This document shows positions 1 through 7,998 of a DNA stretch of 10,653 nt, piece after piece; the stretch's first letter is position 1; each line of letters begins with the position of its first letter. The position numbers and the translations under genes are program-made. The notes under the pieces are model-generated. The model made no database searches and was not told where the DNA came from. It worked only from the letters and a program-made list of their open reading frames with translations. The stretch lies in assembly GCA_004335835.1 (NCBI GenBank), contig RWJK01000186.1, positions 1-10,653 on the forward strand. The letters run 5' to 3'. Source of the stretch: Scenedesmus sp. ARA3. Its lineage: Eukaryota; Chlorophyta; Chlorophyceae; Sphaeropleales; Scenedesmaceae.

Positions 1-786
1 TCCCTGGCGGAGCTGCACAGTGGTGCTAGTACTCATCGGCAGGCGGCAGAGTGCAGATAGCACTGCAGCTGGTCAAGTGGTTGATAGTGTGATGCCAATT
101 GGCAAGTGATCGGTAAGTCACTCTTTGTGAGGGGTGGTTGATTTGTGCTGGAGTATCTGCGACTTGCTGATTTTTTACTTTTACTTGGATTGATGTGACG
201 CCCAATCTGGGGCACGTATATATGCGAATCAAAGCTTGGATGGTTCCTGTGGCATGCTGTGGCAGCACTGCTGCCGAATAAGCCAATGCGTTGCCGCAGC
301 AACAATGTGCATGATACTGTGCCACAGTGTGCGACAAGCTGCAGCGTGAGACTTGCAGCGGAGGCGAGGCTTGATTAGCCTGCTGAATGCCTTAGATACC
401 TTGAAGCTTCCGGCAAGCATTGGTGGTGCTTGCAAGGTCCTTTGCGTGTCTGCACTTGTACTGTTGCAGCAGCCTATGTGCGGGCACACGGCGTTAGTAG
501 TTTGGGCCGGCCTGCAGCTGCTTGCAGTATCACTTTCCTGGGAGGCATTCTGCTGCCGCACATCTGTCCTGTCCGCTTGTGAGGCAATACACGCCTTGGT
601 TTGCAACCGCATGCATGAATAGCAGCCACAGCTGCCTCAGCTGCAGCTAGCTGTGCCAAGCAGGCTTGCGGGCGCTGCTCGCTGCATATTGTGTGCACAC
701 ACATCACATCGATGTGACAGGACATCCTGTGGCTAGCTGGCTTCCTGCTTCTCTCTGGGACCGGGGATGCCCTGTGACCAATACAA

Positions 787-1090
787 TTTGGTGTGTGCAT
801 GCAACCATGCGCATTGCATTACATTACATTACATTACATGCTCCACTCAACGAGGAGTGGGAACCCCAGTCAGGATTGCATGCAAAGCGCTAGGGGTACT
901 GTACTAAGCCTATGCCTGCCAGCGCGGGTGCCCGGCAGCCTTGCAGTGCCTGTTGTTTCAACTGCTTGTGTTTGGTGTGTGCATGCAGTCATGCGCATTG
1001 CATGCAAGCGCTAGGGGTATTATACTAAAGCCTATGCCTGCCAGCGCGGGTGCCCGGGCAGCCTTGCAGTGCCTGTTGTTTCAACTGCTT
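787..1090. repeat. Two-copy direct repeat, about 121 bp period, one copy with a 63 bp extra segment
   Basis: A block starting with TTTGGTGTGTGCATGCA occurs at 787 and again at 971, followed in both copies by CATGCGCATTGCAT. The downstream half (from CTAGGGGTA at 890 and at 1011, through CCTGCCAGCGCGGGTGCCC, to TTTCAACTGCTT) repeats with a period of 121 bases and only a few substitutions and single-base indels. In the left copy the two halves are separated by about 63 extra bases, made of the CATTA microsatellite and a unique stretch and bounded by ATTGCAT words. The right copy lacks this segment. It looks like a recent tandem duplication followed by an insertion or a deletion between short direct repeats. 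No open frame is conserved across it. Confidence 0.85.
812..840. repeat. (CATTA)n microsatellite
   Basis: The pentamer CATTA is repeated four times perfectly (817-836), flanked by CATTG and CATG. It lies inside the extra segment of the left copy of the direct repeat. Read on the minus strand it becomes a string of TGTAA words. Confidence 0.9.
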
Positions 1091-2169
1091 ATGTCACATA
1101 TTCAAAGTAGTGCACTTTTGAGCCATGTTGTGTGGGGCTGTGAGGTCCTTGCATCCATGTGTGTGCATGCATGCCATAGCCGTGCACTGATGCATAGCCT
1201 GGCGGCCAGCTGTGCAGTGTGAGTGTGCTGCAGCAGTGCGTGCTACTGTGCTGCCTATCTAAGTGCGTGCTGGCGGGCATTGCTGCAGGTGCGGGTCAGC
1301 TGCATGCATTTCTAGCGGGTGGTATCACTGCAAGAGGTCAGGCATGCCAAAAGTACAATCATCCGTCCCAGCGTTCCGGAGTATGCAAACTCAATTGAGT
1401 GTCATTTTACTTTCAGTTGCAAAGCTGCTGCACTGCATGATAGAACGCCCTGCCTCATGTTAGTATTCTCCTGTCTCTGTGTGCCCATGCACCTGTTGAC
1501 AGCACAGTTGCTTGGGCACTATCTGTGTACAGCACTTGCACATGCAGCTGCAGCAGGGCAGGCAAGAATAATGGCTGCCCCGTGGATGAGCGCGTTGGAG
1601 TGACAGTACTGTCCGAGCGTTAATTGGTCCTGTATGTGCGTGAGTGTGCAGAAAACATCGGTGCTTGCCAGGCAGTCACGCAGCAGCAGACTGTCAATGA
1701 GTAAGCTTTGCATGGCGTGCATATGGGAGCTCTTTTTATAGGCCCTCTGTCCGACAGTTCAAGCTTCAGTTTGAATTGAGTTTGAATTCTTGCTGCAACT
1801 GCAAGGTGTCAGCCGAGCCATCATATGCTGCATGGTTTGTTCATGGGGACCTGCCGCACTGGCACTGCTATGGCTGGGCTGCTTTGGTAACACTGCAACA
1901 GCATGGCATGCTGCAGGTGTTGAACAGGGAACTTCCCTGAGGGAAGAGGGGCTTGCCATCTGAGATGTCAACAACATCACACCTACATGCTGGCTACAGC
2001 CTTTCTGGTACAAACTCTTGTTACCGACAGGCTGGCAGGCCCTTCATCCAGTGACTGGTGTGGCAAGGCATGCGCAGATCAGCATTTAAAAACCGCCGAG
2101 CCCGATCAGCATCTGTGCAAGCTTGCTGGTCATTCAACTCCGACAACAAACCACTGCAAGTGCAACCGC

Positions 2170-2174
2170 TTACA
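2170..2174 (-). terminator. Probable polyadenylation signal (TGTAA) of the FKBP18-like gene
   Basis: TTACA on the plus strand reads TGTAA on the minus strand, the main chlorophyte nuclear polyadenylation signal. It is the first such pentamer downstream of the FKBP stop codon, about 375 nt past it. That implies a moderately long 3' untranslated region, which is common in green algae. The call rests on the motif and its position only. Confidence 0.45.
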
Positions 2175-2494
2175 AAGCACAGACAGGAACTTGTCCGAGG
2201 TAGTCAATCATATCACAGAAATAACAGCAGAACGTATCTGCGTCATCATAACGGCTGCTTCATTATATGTGAGCCGCAGGCTACTCCAAGCAGCACTGGG
2301 CACCATCAAGAATAAGAGAATAGCTCAAATGCAAACAGTTCATCTCCTTGTGGCAGCACTTATGCATGCCATGATCAGATGTCAACACAGCTAACACTCC
2401 ATGCTCTGGAAAACACGGTAGCCTAGTAGACCAATTCATCATGAGCTGACATCACCCGCTTGCTGTACAGGCTATCCTTCCTGCAAAGGGTTGG

Positions 2495-2520
2495 CCAATC
2501 AGCGCAAGCACCAATTATAA
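2495..2520 (+). promoter_or_regulatory. CCAAT box plus TATAA-like pair pointing into the FKBP 3' end
   Basis: CCAAT (2495-2499, in the context GGCCAATCAGCG) is followed 16 bases later by TATAA (2516-2520). The spacing resembles a compact core promoter on the plus strand, but the only sequence downstream is the FKBP gene in antisense. It could start an antisense transcript or be chance. Confidence 0.15.
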
Positions 2521-2546
2521 GCAGCCGCCAGCAGACTGAAGAGGGC

Positions 2547-4861
2547 TCACAGCACTGACAGCACCTCGATTTCCAGGTCAAAAGCGGCTCCTGCAGGGAT
2601 CTCCTGGTTGCCCTTCACATAGCCTAGCTCAGGCTTGTCAATGTACACAGTGCGCTGCAGCAACAGCAGCAGCAGCAGCAGCAAATGGTAGACGGAAAAT
2701 AAGGCTGTAGTGGTGCGTTGGCAACAAGAGCTGTTTGCGTGAGTAATGCCGCAATAGGAGGCTGTGGCAGCATCATGCTGCTTGTGGTTTGACGTGCAAC
2801 TATGTACAACACTACACACAATGCACCAAGAGCTTGATCTTGTGGATGCTGCTGCAGCCAAAGAAACATCCAGCACAGGACAGGCAGCAGTTGTGCCGCC
2901 CATGTACCATCCATGCACACACCACAGCACCCCTGTGAACACCAATCTGCCCTCCCATGTTGGGTCATTTCCAGACACAAACAACAGCCGGCGGTGGCAA
3001 AACACGCACACAATGCAGCGCTGCTGCCGCACCTTGCCCCCTGGCTTCATACCAAGCACTGCTGTGGATAGGGCCGGGGGTGGCCTGGGTCCCGAGCCTC
3101 CTGCAAACAGCCCGCCAGCCGTGTCGCCCGCCACCTTGGAGGAGACTAAGATACGCTCGCCAGCAGTGAACTCAAACGGCTGCGGCAACGACAGCAGCGG
3201 CAGCAACAGTGGTGACGCGCCGCCGCAGCAGCAGCAGCAGCAGCAGCAGGCGGAGGTGGTGAGGCTGTGATGGATCAAACTATGCTGGTGGCAGAGAACT
3301 AGGATGAGTACATGACATGGGATGCGTCTCTAATGCTGGTGAGTGCAGCCTGCTGAAGCCCCACGCACAAGCACAGCTGCTGTCAAACACAGCACACAAA
3401 CTTGTCTAAGCACACTCTCTGTCAATAGTGGCGGCTGCTCCTCATGTGGCAGGAGGCAACACACCCGAGGCTGCTGGATGCTGCTGGATGCTAACACACA
3501 CTACTGCATTCAAGGCTGTCCCCCTGCCGCTGCAAGATGCTCTCCACTACATGCATAAACATAATGGGAGTGCTGATGCTGACGCTGATGCAGCTGCTTG
3601 ACGCACACCTCAGCAATGGTGCGGTTGCCACCCAGGGTACGGGCGTATCTGCTGGATACTGCATCGATGCCCTTGAACTTGCAGTCAAAGTGCACCTGTG
3701 CCAGAGCCGCAGCAGCAGCAGCAGCAGCAGCAGGAGTGCATGCATCACAATGAGCTGCGGCAAGAATGGCATCAGAGGTATAACCACACATTGCGCTGGC
3801 GCAGTGTGCAAGGATACTGACAGCCAAGTAGTCTGGTGCCACAGCTGAGTGCTTTCCTGCAAGCCACGCAAGGCCTCAAGCTGTGCTGTGTTGCTGCAGC
3901 TGCGCCTGTTCTGTAATTTAAAACCACAATGGATGCTCACAGACCTGATATCTGACAGTCAGGATACTTTGGCAAAAACAAGTCGCAGGGGACACCAGCC
4001 GCTGCTGCCTGGCAGTGCTGCTGCTGCTGCTGTGCAGCTGCCATGTGCTGACTCACCACTACTTTGTCTCCTGTCTGGACCTGCTTGCCCCGCCCCTCCT
4101 GTTTGTCATAGAACCTCAGGCCGTCAAACTCTGAAAGTTTGACCATTGGCAGTGAGTCAGCAGGCCGTCATGCACCAGCAGGCAAGCAGGTGGCAGCAGC
4201 GGAAGGGACTTGTCAGGTGCTGGTGGTGTTTGCCTGCGCAGCTGCATGCGGGGTCTTTGTGTGTGGTTCAGCAGATACCAGACTTGTGATCGTCCAAAAC
4301 CAACAGCAACCCCTTCTGCTAGTATGTGACGTGCATGGTGTTCCTCAGCACGTGAGGTTCAAGTGCTGTCACACCAGTGACAGCTTGCCTGGGATCCTGC
4401 GGCATACTGTGCAGAGCAGCGCACCTGATACTGTGTAATCCTCCAGCGGCACTTTCTTCTTCTTCAGCTCCTTTTTGAACCTGTCTCGCAGCATGTTGCA
4501 AAAGGTACATGGCAGGATATGTGGTGAAGTGCTGCAGTGTGATCACAGGCCAGTGACCCTGTGGCAGGTTGCTTTCTTGCATATGCTCTTGCTATCGGCA
4601 GTCTCGTCATGCAATGAGGGAGCAGTCAAACCAGCAACTGCAGGAGACAGAGGTAACTCACCCTGCTTGGGCTGGCAGGGGTAGCAGTGCTGGAGCAGCA
4701 GCTGCTGCTGTGATGCCCAGCAGCAGTGCCTCCCTGCGGGTTGTCTGTGTACTCCCGCCTGCTGCTGCGCTACATTGGCATACTAGTTTATGTCTTTGTG
4801 TGGTTAGACGTGGCTGAACAGTGCCGAAGCATGCTGCGTGCTTCTGAGCCAGAGACTGCAT
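2547..4861 (-). CDS. FKBP18: FKBP18-like peptidyl-prolyl cis-trans isomerase, thylakoid lumen, six exons
   Basis: Reconstructed exons (5' to 3' on the minus strand): 4861-4662, 4480-4425, 4130-4057, 3695-3609, 3179-3033, 2654-2547. All introns are GT-AG, the phases match at every junction, and the product is 223 residues, close to the plant FKBP18 length. Residues 1-41 look like a stromal transit peptide. R42-R43 begins a Tat-type lumen signal with a hydrophobic Ala/Leu stretch (45-60) and an A-Q-A cleavage site at 64-66. A lysine-rich linker (FKKELKKKKVPLEDY, 68-82, encoded by the 56 nt exon 2) leads into the FKBP fold at about 89-223. Subfamily hallmarks recalled from plant FKBP18 are VHFDCKFKG (111-119), GGNRTIAEPFEF (132-143), GLFAGGSGPRPPPA (162-175) and GMKPGGK (182-188), followed by PELGY and QEIPAGAAFDLEIE. 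Compared with FKBP12, the aspartate and tryptophan of the catalytic pocket appear to be missing, so isomerase activity is doubtful. The start ATG has a purine at -3. The family is confident; the subfamily assignment is from memory of plant homologues. Confidence 0.88.
2664..2681. repeat. (CAG)6 in FKBP intron 5 (CTG in sense)
   Basis: Six perfect CAG units on the plus strand, that is CTG in the sense of the FKBP gene. The run ends about 9 nt upstream of the exon 6 acceptor (TTG-CTGCAG|CGC), where a polypyrimidine tract is expected. Confidence 0.9.
3226..3249. repeat. (CAG)8 in FKBP intron 4 (CTG in sense)
   Basis: Eight perfect CAG units on the plus strand, CTG in the gene's sense, 46-70 nt upstream of the exon 5 acceptor. 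Imperfect CTG/CCG-type sequence fills the space up to the acceptor. Confidence 0.9.
3710..3733. repeat. (CAG)8 in FKBP intron 3 (CTG in sense)
   Basis: Eight perfect CAG units on the plus strand, CTG in the gene's sense. The run ends about 14 nt before the exon 4 acceptor (GGCTCTGGCACAG|GTG), again in the place of a polypyrimidine tract. Confidence 0.9.
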
Positions 4862-5165
4862 TTCGGCGAATCGAAAAGAATCTAAAGCACCACACCCTAC
4901 TTGTTGGTCAAAGTTACGTAAAATGGTGTGTGAGTCGAAGTATTAACACGCACCGTCGCTTGATCGGCTGACACGCAAGAGACGGTATGGACAGAAGTTC
5001 AGGGAGCTGTGGTGTGGCACAAAAGCCCTTCCACGTGGATGTGCTCAACGAACCATCTTTTGATATCAGGTTTCATAAATTGTTGTCTATTGATCAAGTT
5101 ATGATGTGGTTGACTACCGAACACACATTCAGCTGCCCAGAGACAACAGCACATGAGCACTCGAG
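4862..5165. promoter_or_regulatory. Divergent intergenic region between FKBP18-like and USP genes
   Basis: Only 304 bp separate the two start codons, so both 5' untranslated regions and promoters must lie here, or overlap the neighbouring gene. Visible sites are a palindromic G-box CACGTG (5032-5037), the 8 bp palindrome TTACGTAA (4914-4921, ACGT core) and a W-box-like TTGACT (5110-5115). There is no clear TATA box. The sequence is less CAG/TGC-rich than the gene bodies. G-box and ACGT-core elements bind bZIP/bHLH factors in light and stress responses of the green lineage; their use here is inferred. Confidence 0.5.
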
Positions 5166-5215
5166 ATGGACCGTCAGCTGCGTCACAGCGAAAGCAGCGT
5201 CAAGCAAACGAGTAG
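5153..5215 (+). other. Overlapping upstream ORF of the USP gene (20 codons)
   Basis: An ATG 13 nt before the USP start, in another frame, opens 20 codons that end at TAG inside USP exon 1. Its context is weak (C at -3), while the USP start at 5166 has G at -3 and G at +4. Ribosomes would be expected to scan past it mostly. It matters only if the transcript starts upstream of 5153. Confidence 0.3.
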
Positions 5216-6651
5216 CTTTCGCAAGACTACGAGCATAAGACAGAGCATATCCAGGCGTGGTATGCTGCCCAGCTTGACCTACCCTACAATCGCACAGTAC
5301 AGCAGCAGTAGACACCTAGCCTGACTCTGCACCTGGTCTTTTCCCTGACGGGACTACTGGCATCACTCGCAGGTTCGGTAGTTGTGACGCTGATAGCTGA
5401 TAACCATGCCACCAAGCTGGCATACCGCATGGCACGGGCGCTGCTGCGCCCGCGCGATGAGCTGCAGCTGGTTACTGTTGTAGCCAGCGAGGAGGCAGTG
5501 GCATATGGCAAGCGGTTACTGGAGCAGTATGAGCAGGAGCCTTGTGACAATGTTGTCACCCCAGTGGTAAGCCGCCATGTGCACTATCTATGTCACAGCA
5601 GTGCCAGCCTGGCCATGTCTCTCATTGTGCAAGGACCGCTGCATGATATGCCAGCAACAGGCACATGAACGCCTCATGTAGAGCAGCACGAGCAGTAGCA
5701 TGCACTGCGCGCTGCTCCTCTGGACACATGCAGCAGCAGTTTCATATGCATGTGACATGTTCTTGTGCCTGCAGGTGCTTGTGAAGGGTGACTTGCGCCT
5801 GGACGAGGCCATTGCGCAGCATGTGTCATCAGCATCAGCTGACCTGCTTGTGATGGGCTCACACAACCTGTGCGCAGCAGGTGCGCAAGCAGCCAGTGCA
5901 CATGCAGCAACAGCAGCAGCAGCATCGGCTGGCAACAGCAACCGGGGCCTGCAATGCAGGTAGATAACGTCGCCACTGTGAAGGCAGCTGCAGCTGCAGC
6001 AGCAGCAGCCCTCTGGTCCACACGCTGTTCTTCAAACAGCTGCAACAGAAGCAACAGCAACCGCTAGCAGCCCTCGTTGATAGCTGCGCTGGCAGCAGTG
6101 TCATGTGTCTGTGCTCCATCGCTGCTGCTGCTGCTGCTGCAGGCACGCGTGACGACCCGCTGCCAGCCACTGGCAGCTTTGCCAAGAAGCTGGTCAAGGC
6201 GCTGCAGTGCTGCCCCGTGCTGGTGGTCAAGGCCAACAGCAGGGGGCCCTACCTGCGCAGCGACAATGGCGCCATGGGTGAGCAGGCTGCCGCTGCCACT
6301 GCTGCTGCTGCTGCTGCTTATTAAATGAATCTTGGCAGCAGTGGTATTTGCAGCGCCCTGAAACAGGATGCTTGCATTCTTGACTGCTGAAAAGAGCTTA
6401 TGCTGTGTAAGCAGGCCAGCATCAGCACCTCGATGCCCAGCAGATTGTCACAACGGATGTGTTTGATTTGCTCTGCTGCAGGGCTCAAGGTGATGGTGGA
6501 GTGCCAGCCGCACAGCCGCCACATGCTGGCGTGGCTGATGGACAAGATGAACCCAGACACTGATGGCCTGTTCCTGGCAGTGCTGCGCGCACGGGACAGC
6601 GGCACGGGCCAGGTGCGTGTGCATCAGTGATGCAGCCGCATTAGCCGCAGC

Positions 6652-6695
<44 letters not shown>

Positions 6696-7568
6696 GTCAG
6701 CGCTGCCGTCATGTCAGTGCTCAGCAGCGTGTCCATGCCAGCCCGCTGTGCTGGGACAGCAGGCATCTGCTGCCAGAGGAACTTCGCATCAGACGCACCA
6801 CGGGATGCCTGTGGCTGATTGGACTTTGTCGATACCTGGTTGCATCACAGCTGTGACAGCTGTGCCACATGGCAAAATATCATGCTGCACCTGCTGCACC
6901 GGGCCATGCTCTGCTGGCTCTGCCTGCCAGGTGAAGGAGACTGCCACGCGCATGCTGAACAACTTTAAGGTGCAGGCCTCGGTGAACGAGTTCTACACCG
7001 CGCAGCGCGTGTACAAGGAGGCAGCCAGCCAGGCCCTGCCGCAGGTGTGTGGTGCTCACATGTTGACCAGATAGCAGGCCTGCAGCAGGCTGTGCAAGTG
7101 CCGACCGTATCAGCTTGAACATCTGGGATCAACTTGTTAAGAAACAGAGGTTTTTGTGTGCAACACAGTATGAACTGCAGCGCGCCAAGTACCTGCAGCA
7201 TGCGCGCCACCTGCAGACAGTCAGTGGGATGTTTTCTGACACTTCTCTGCGGCTGGTTTTGTTACTTACTGCCTGCCGCGTGTTTACTTTTTTGTATCTT
7301 ACTGCGTTGCACGCAGGCTGTTGAGGCGGATGCCATTGACATCCTGGCAGTGCAGGCTCCTGAGTGCAAGGAGCTACCTGAGTGCATCACCGACCTGCTC
7401 AGCAGCACACGCAGCAGCATCCTGATCTACAAGATTAAGGCGGAGCCGTCTGCCGCGGCAGTGGCGGCAGCAGCCGGGGCGCTGGGCTCAGCCAGTGCGG
7501 CGCTTGCAGATGCCGCAGCAGCTGCGGCAGCTGAGTCGCTGCGCCAGGGTGTGACGTTTGCTGTGTGA
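5166..7568 (+). CDS. Two-domain universal stress protein (UspA family), eight exons
   Basis: Exons: 5166-5259, 5373-5566, 5775-5880, 6143-6277, 6482-6612, 6931-7044, 7181-7219 (less certain), 7317-7568. All introns are GT-AG, phases agree, and the product is 354 residues. Exon 1 encodes a basic Ser/Thr-rich leader ending in S-R-R-G-S (29-33), a basophilic-kinase-type site. Domain 1 (about 33-161) shows the UspA pattern: strand VVVTLIAD with the nucleotide-contacting Asp at 41, the helix HATKLAYRMARAL, strand ELQLVTVV, ADLLVMGS (118-125), then G132-x9-G142-S143, and the closing strand CPVLVVK (155-161). Domain 2 (about 178-312) begins LKVMVE and ends ADAIDILAVQAP ... SSILIYKIK, but lacks the glycine loop, so it is probably not nucleotide-binding. 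The C-terminus (about 313-350) is an alanine-rich tail. USP proteins act as dimers in stress signalling; a tandem pair could form an internal dimer. No targeting peptide is evident, so cytosol or nucleus is the default guess. Confidence 0.82.
6122..6139. repeat. (CTG)6 abutting the acceptor of USP intron 3
   Basis: Six perfect CTG units run directly into the CAG of the acceptor before exon 4 (TGCTGCAG|GC). The repeat itself takes the position of the polypyrimidine tract. Confidence 0.92.
6299..6316. repeat. (CTG)6 near the donor of USP intron 4
   Basis: Six perfect CTG units begin about 21 nt after the donor that follows exon 4. Unlike the repeats in introns with CTG near the acceptor, this one is at the 5' end of its intron. 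Confidence 0.9.
6654..6692. repeat. (CAG)13 in USP intron 5
   Basis: Thirteen uninterrupted CAG units, the longest trinucleotide run in the window, lie about 40 nt after the exon 5 donor, in CAG orientation relative to the gene. If the intron were retained, the run would be read as poly-Ala or poly-Gln depending on frame, but an in-frame stop (TGA at 6628-6630) precedes it. Confidence 0.95.
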
Positions 7569-7998
7569 GCTTGCTGACATGGCAGCGTCGCAGTGTGCGC
7601 TGAGTGCTGCTGCCGAGTGCCTTTGCAGCTGGCTCCGCTGTTCGTTGGCAGATGATCTATTTTCTGTTGACTGCATATGCATGGTTGCAGGCTGCCAGGG
7701 CCAGTTGTTCTTTGTGAGCTGTGACTGATGTAACAGTTGTGATAAGTGCAGCAGCTATAACAATACCATGGTACGCACATCTCTATAGCTGTTGCACAAC
7801 ATGGGTGGACAAAGGAGCCAGCACAGCGTGGCCCATTAGGTCAGTCATGTTTAGAAGTTATACACAGGTAACATCGCCCATTTGGGGAGTCAAACATAGT
7901 CCCACCACAAGCAACAAGCGAGATAGTAGCTGTGCAATTGAGCCTGTTACTTTGCTGACAGGTGGCAAACACACTCGCAAGCTTCGTGTTTGGCCACG
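7569..7998. other. Convergent intergenic region between USP and F-box/LRR genes
   Basis: This 430 bp should hold both 3' untranslated regions. The plus strand has TGTAA at 7729-7733. On the minus strand I find no perfect TGTAA; the nearest variant is TGTAT (7864-7860), about 140 nt past the F-box stop. I see no further coding signal. Confidence 0.5.
7729..7733 (+). terminator. Probable polyadenylation signal (TGTAA) of the USP gene
   Basis: TGTAA stands about 160 nt past the USP stop codon, a normal distance for chlorophyte 3' untranslated regions. It is the first TGTAA after the stop on this strand. Confidence 0.55.

Larger units (their letters stand above)
1..2546. other. Left gene-poor region, no supportable coding gene
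   Basis: I see no convincing coding sequence here. The open frames on both strands are short, overlap one another, are rich in Cys/His/Ser/Ala from the GCA/TGC-rich composition, and resemble no family I know. There are many TGCATGC and TGTGTGCATGC words, a duplicated block (787-1090), a CATTA microsatellite (812-840), an isolated TATATAT at 217-223, and an A/T-richer stretch from about 1720 to 2420 with a doubled GTTTGAATT word near 1769-1787. The right part, from 2546 down to about 2150, is probably the 3' untranslated region of the minus-strand FKBP gene. The rest could be intergenic DNA or a long untranslated region of a gene outside the window. Confidence 0.55.

Noticed and set aside
1987..2394. 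135-codon plus-strand open frame in the left region
   Set aside because: Codon use differs from the confirmed exons, no motif is recognisable, and it overlaps the likely FKBP 3' untranslated region.
2764..3270. 168-codon plus-strand open frame
   Set aside because: It is the antisense of FKBP exon 5 and introns 4-5; its Gln run is an intronic CAG repeat, and the minus strand shows clear FKBP homology.
4433..4437. Plus-strand TGTAA
   Set aside because: It lies antisense to FKBP exon 2, with no plus-strand gene ending nearby.
4987..5238. 83-codon plus-strand open frame as a separate gene or USP exon 1
   Set aside because: The frame overlaps the short USP exon 1 (5166-5259) but its phase does not fit the exon 2 acceptor, and it resembles no family. 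The frame starting at 5166 fits exactly.
5588..6236. Leu/Ala/Cys-rich minus-strand open frames
   Set aside because: They are shadows of CAG/CTG repeats and USP exons 3-4 read in antisense.
3226..6692. Repeat clusters as a CRISPR-like or phase-variable prokaryotic array
   Set aside because: They are simple trinucleotide runs without spacers, inside spliceosomal introns of eukaryotic genes.
7427..7780. 117-codon minus-strand open frame
   Set aside because: It is antisense to the alanine-rich tail of the USP protein; its Ala/Ser content is compositional.
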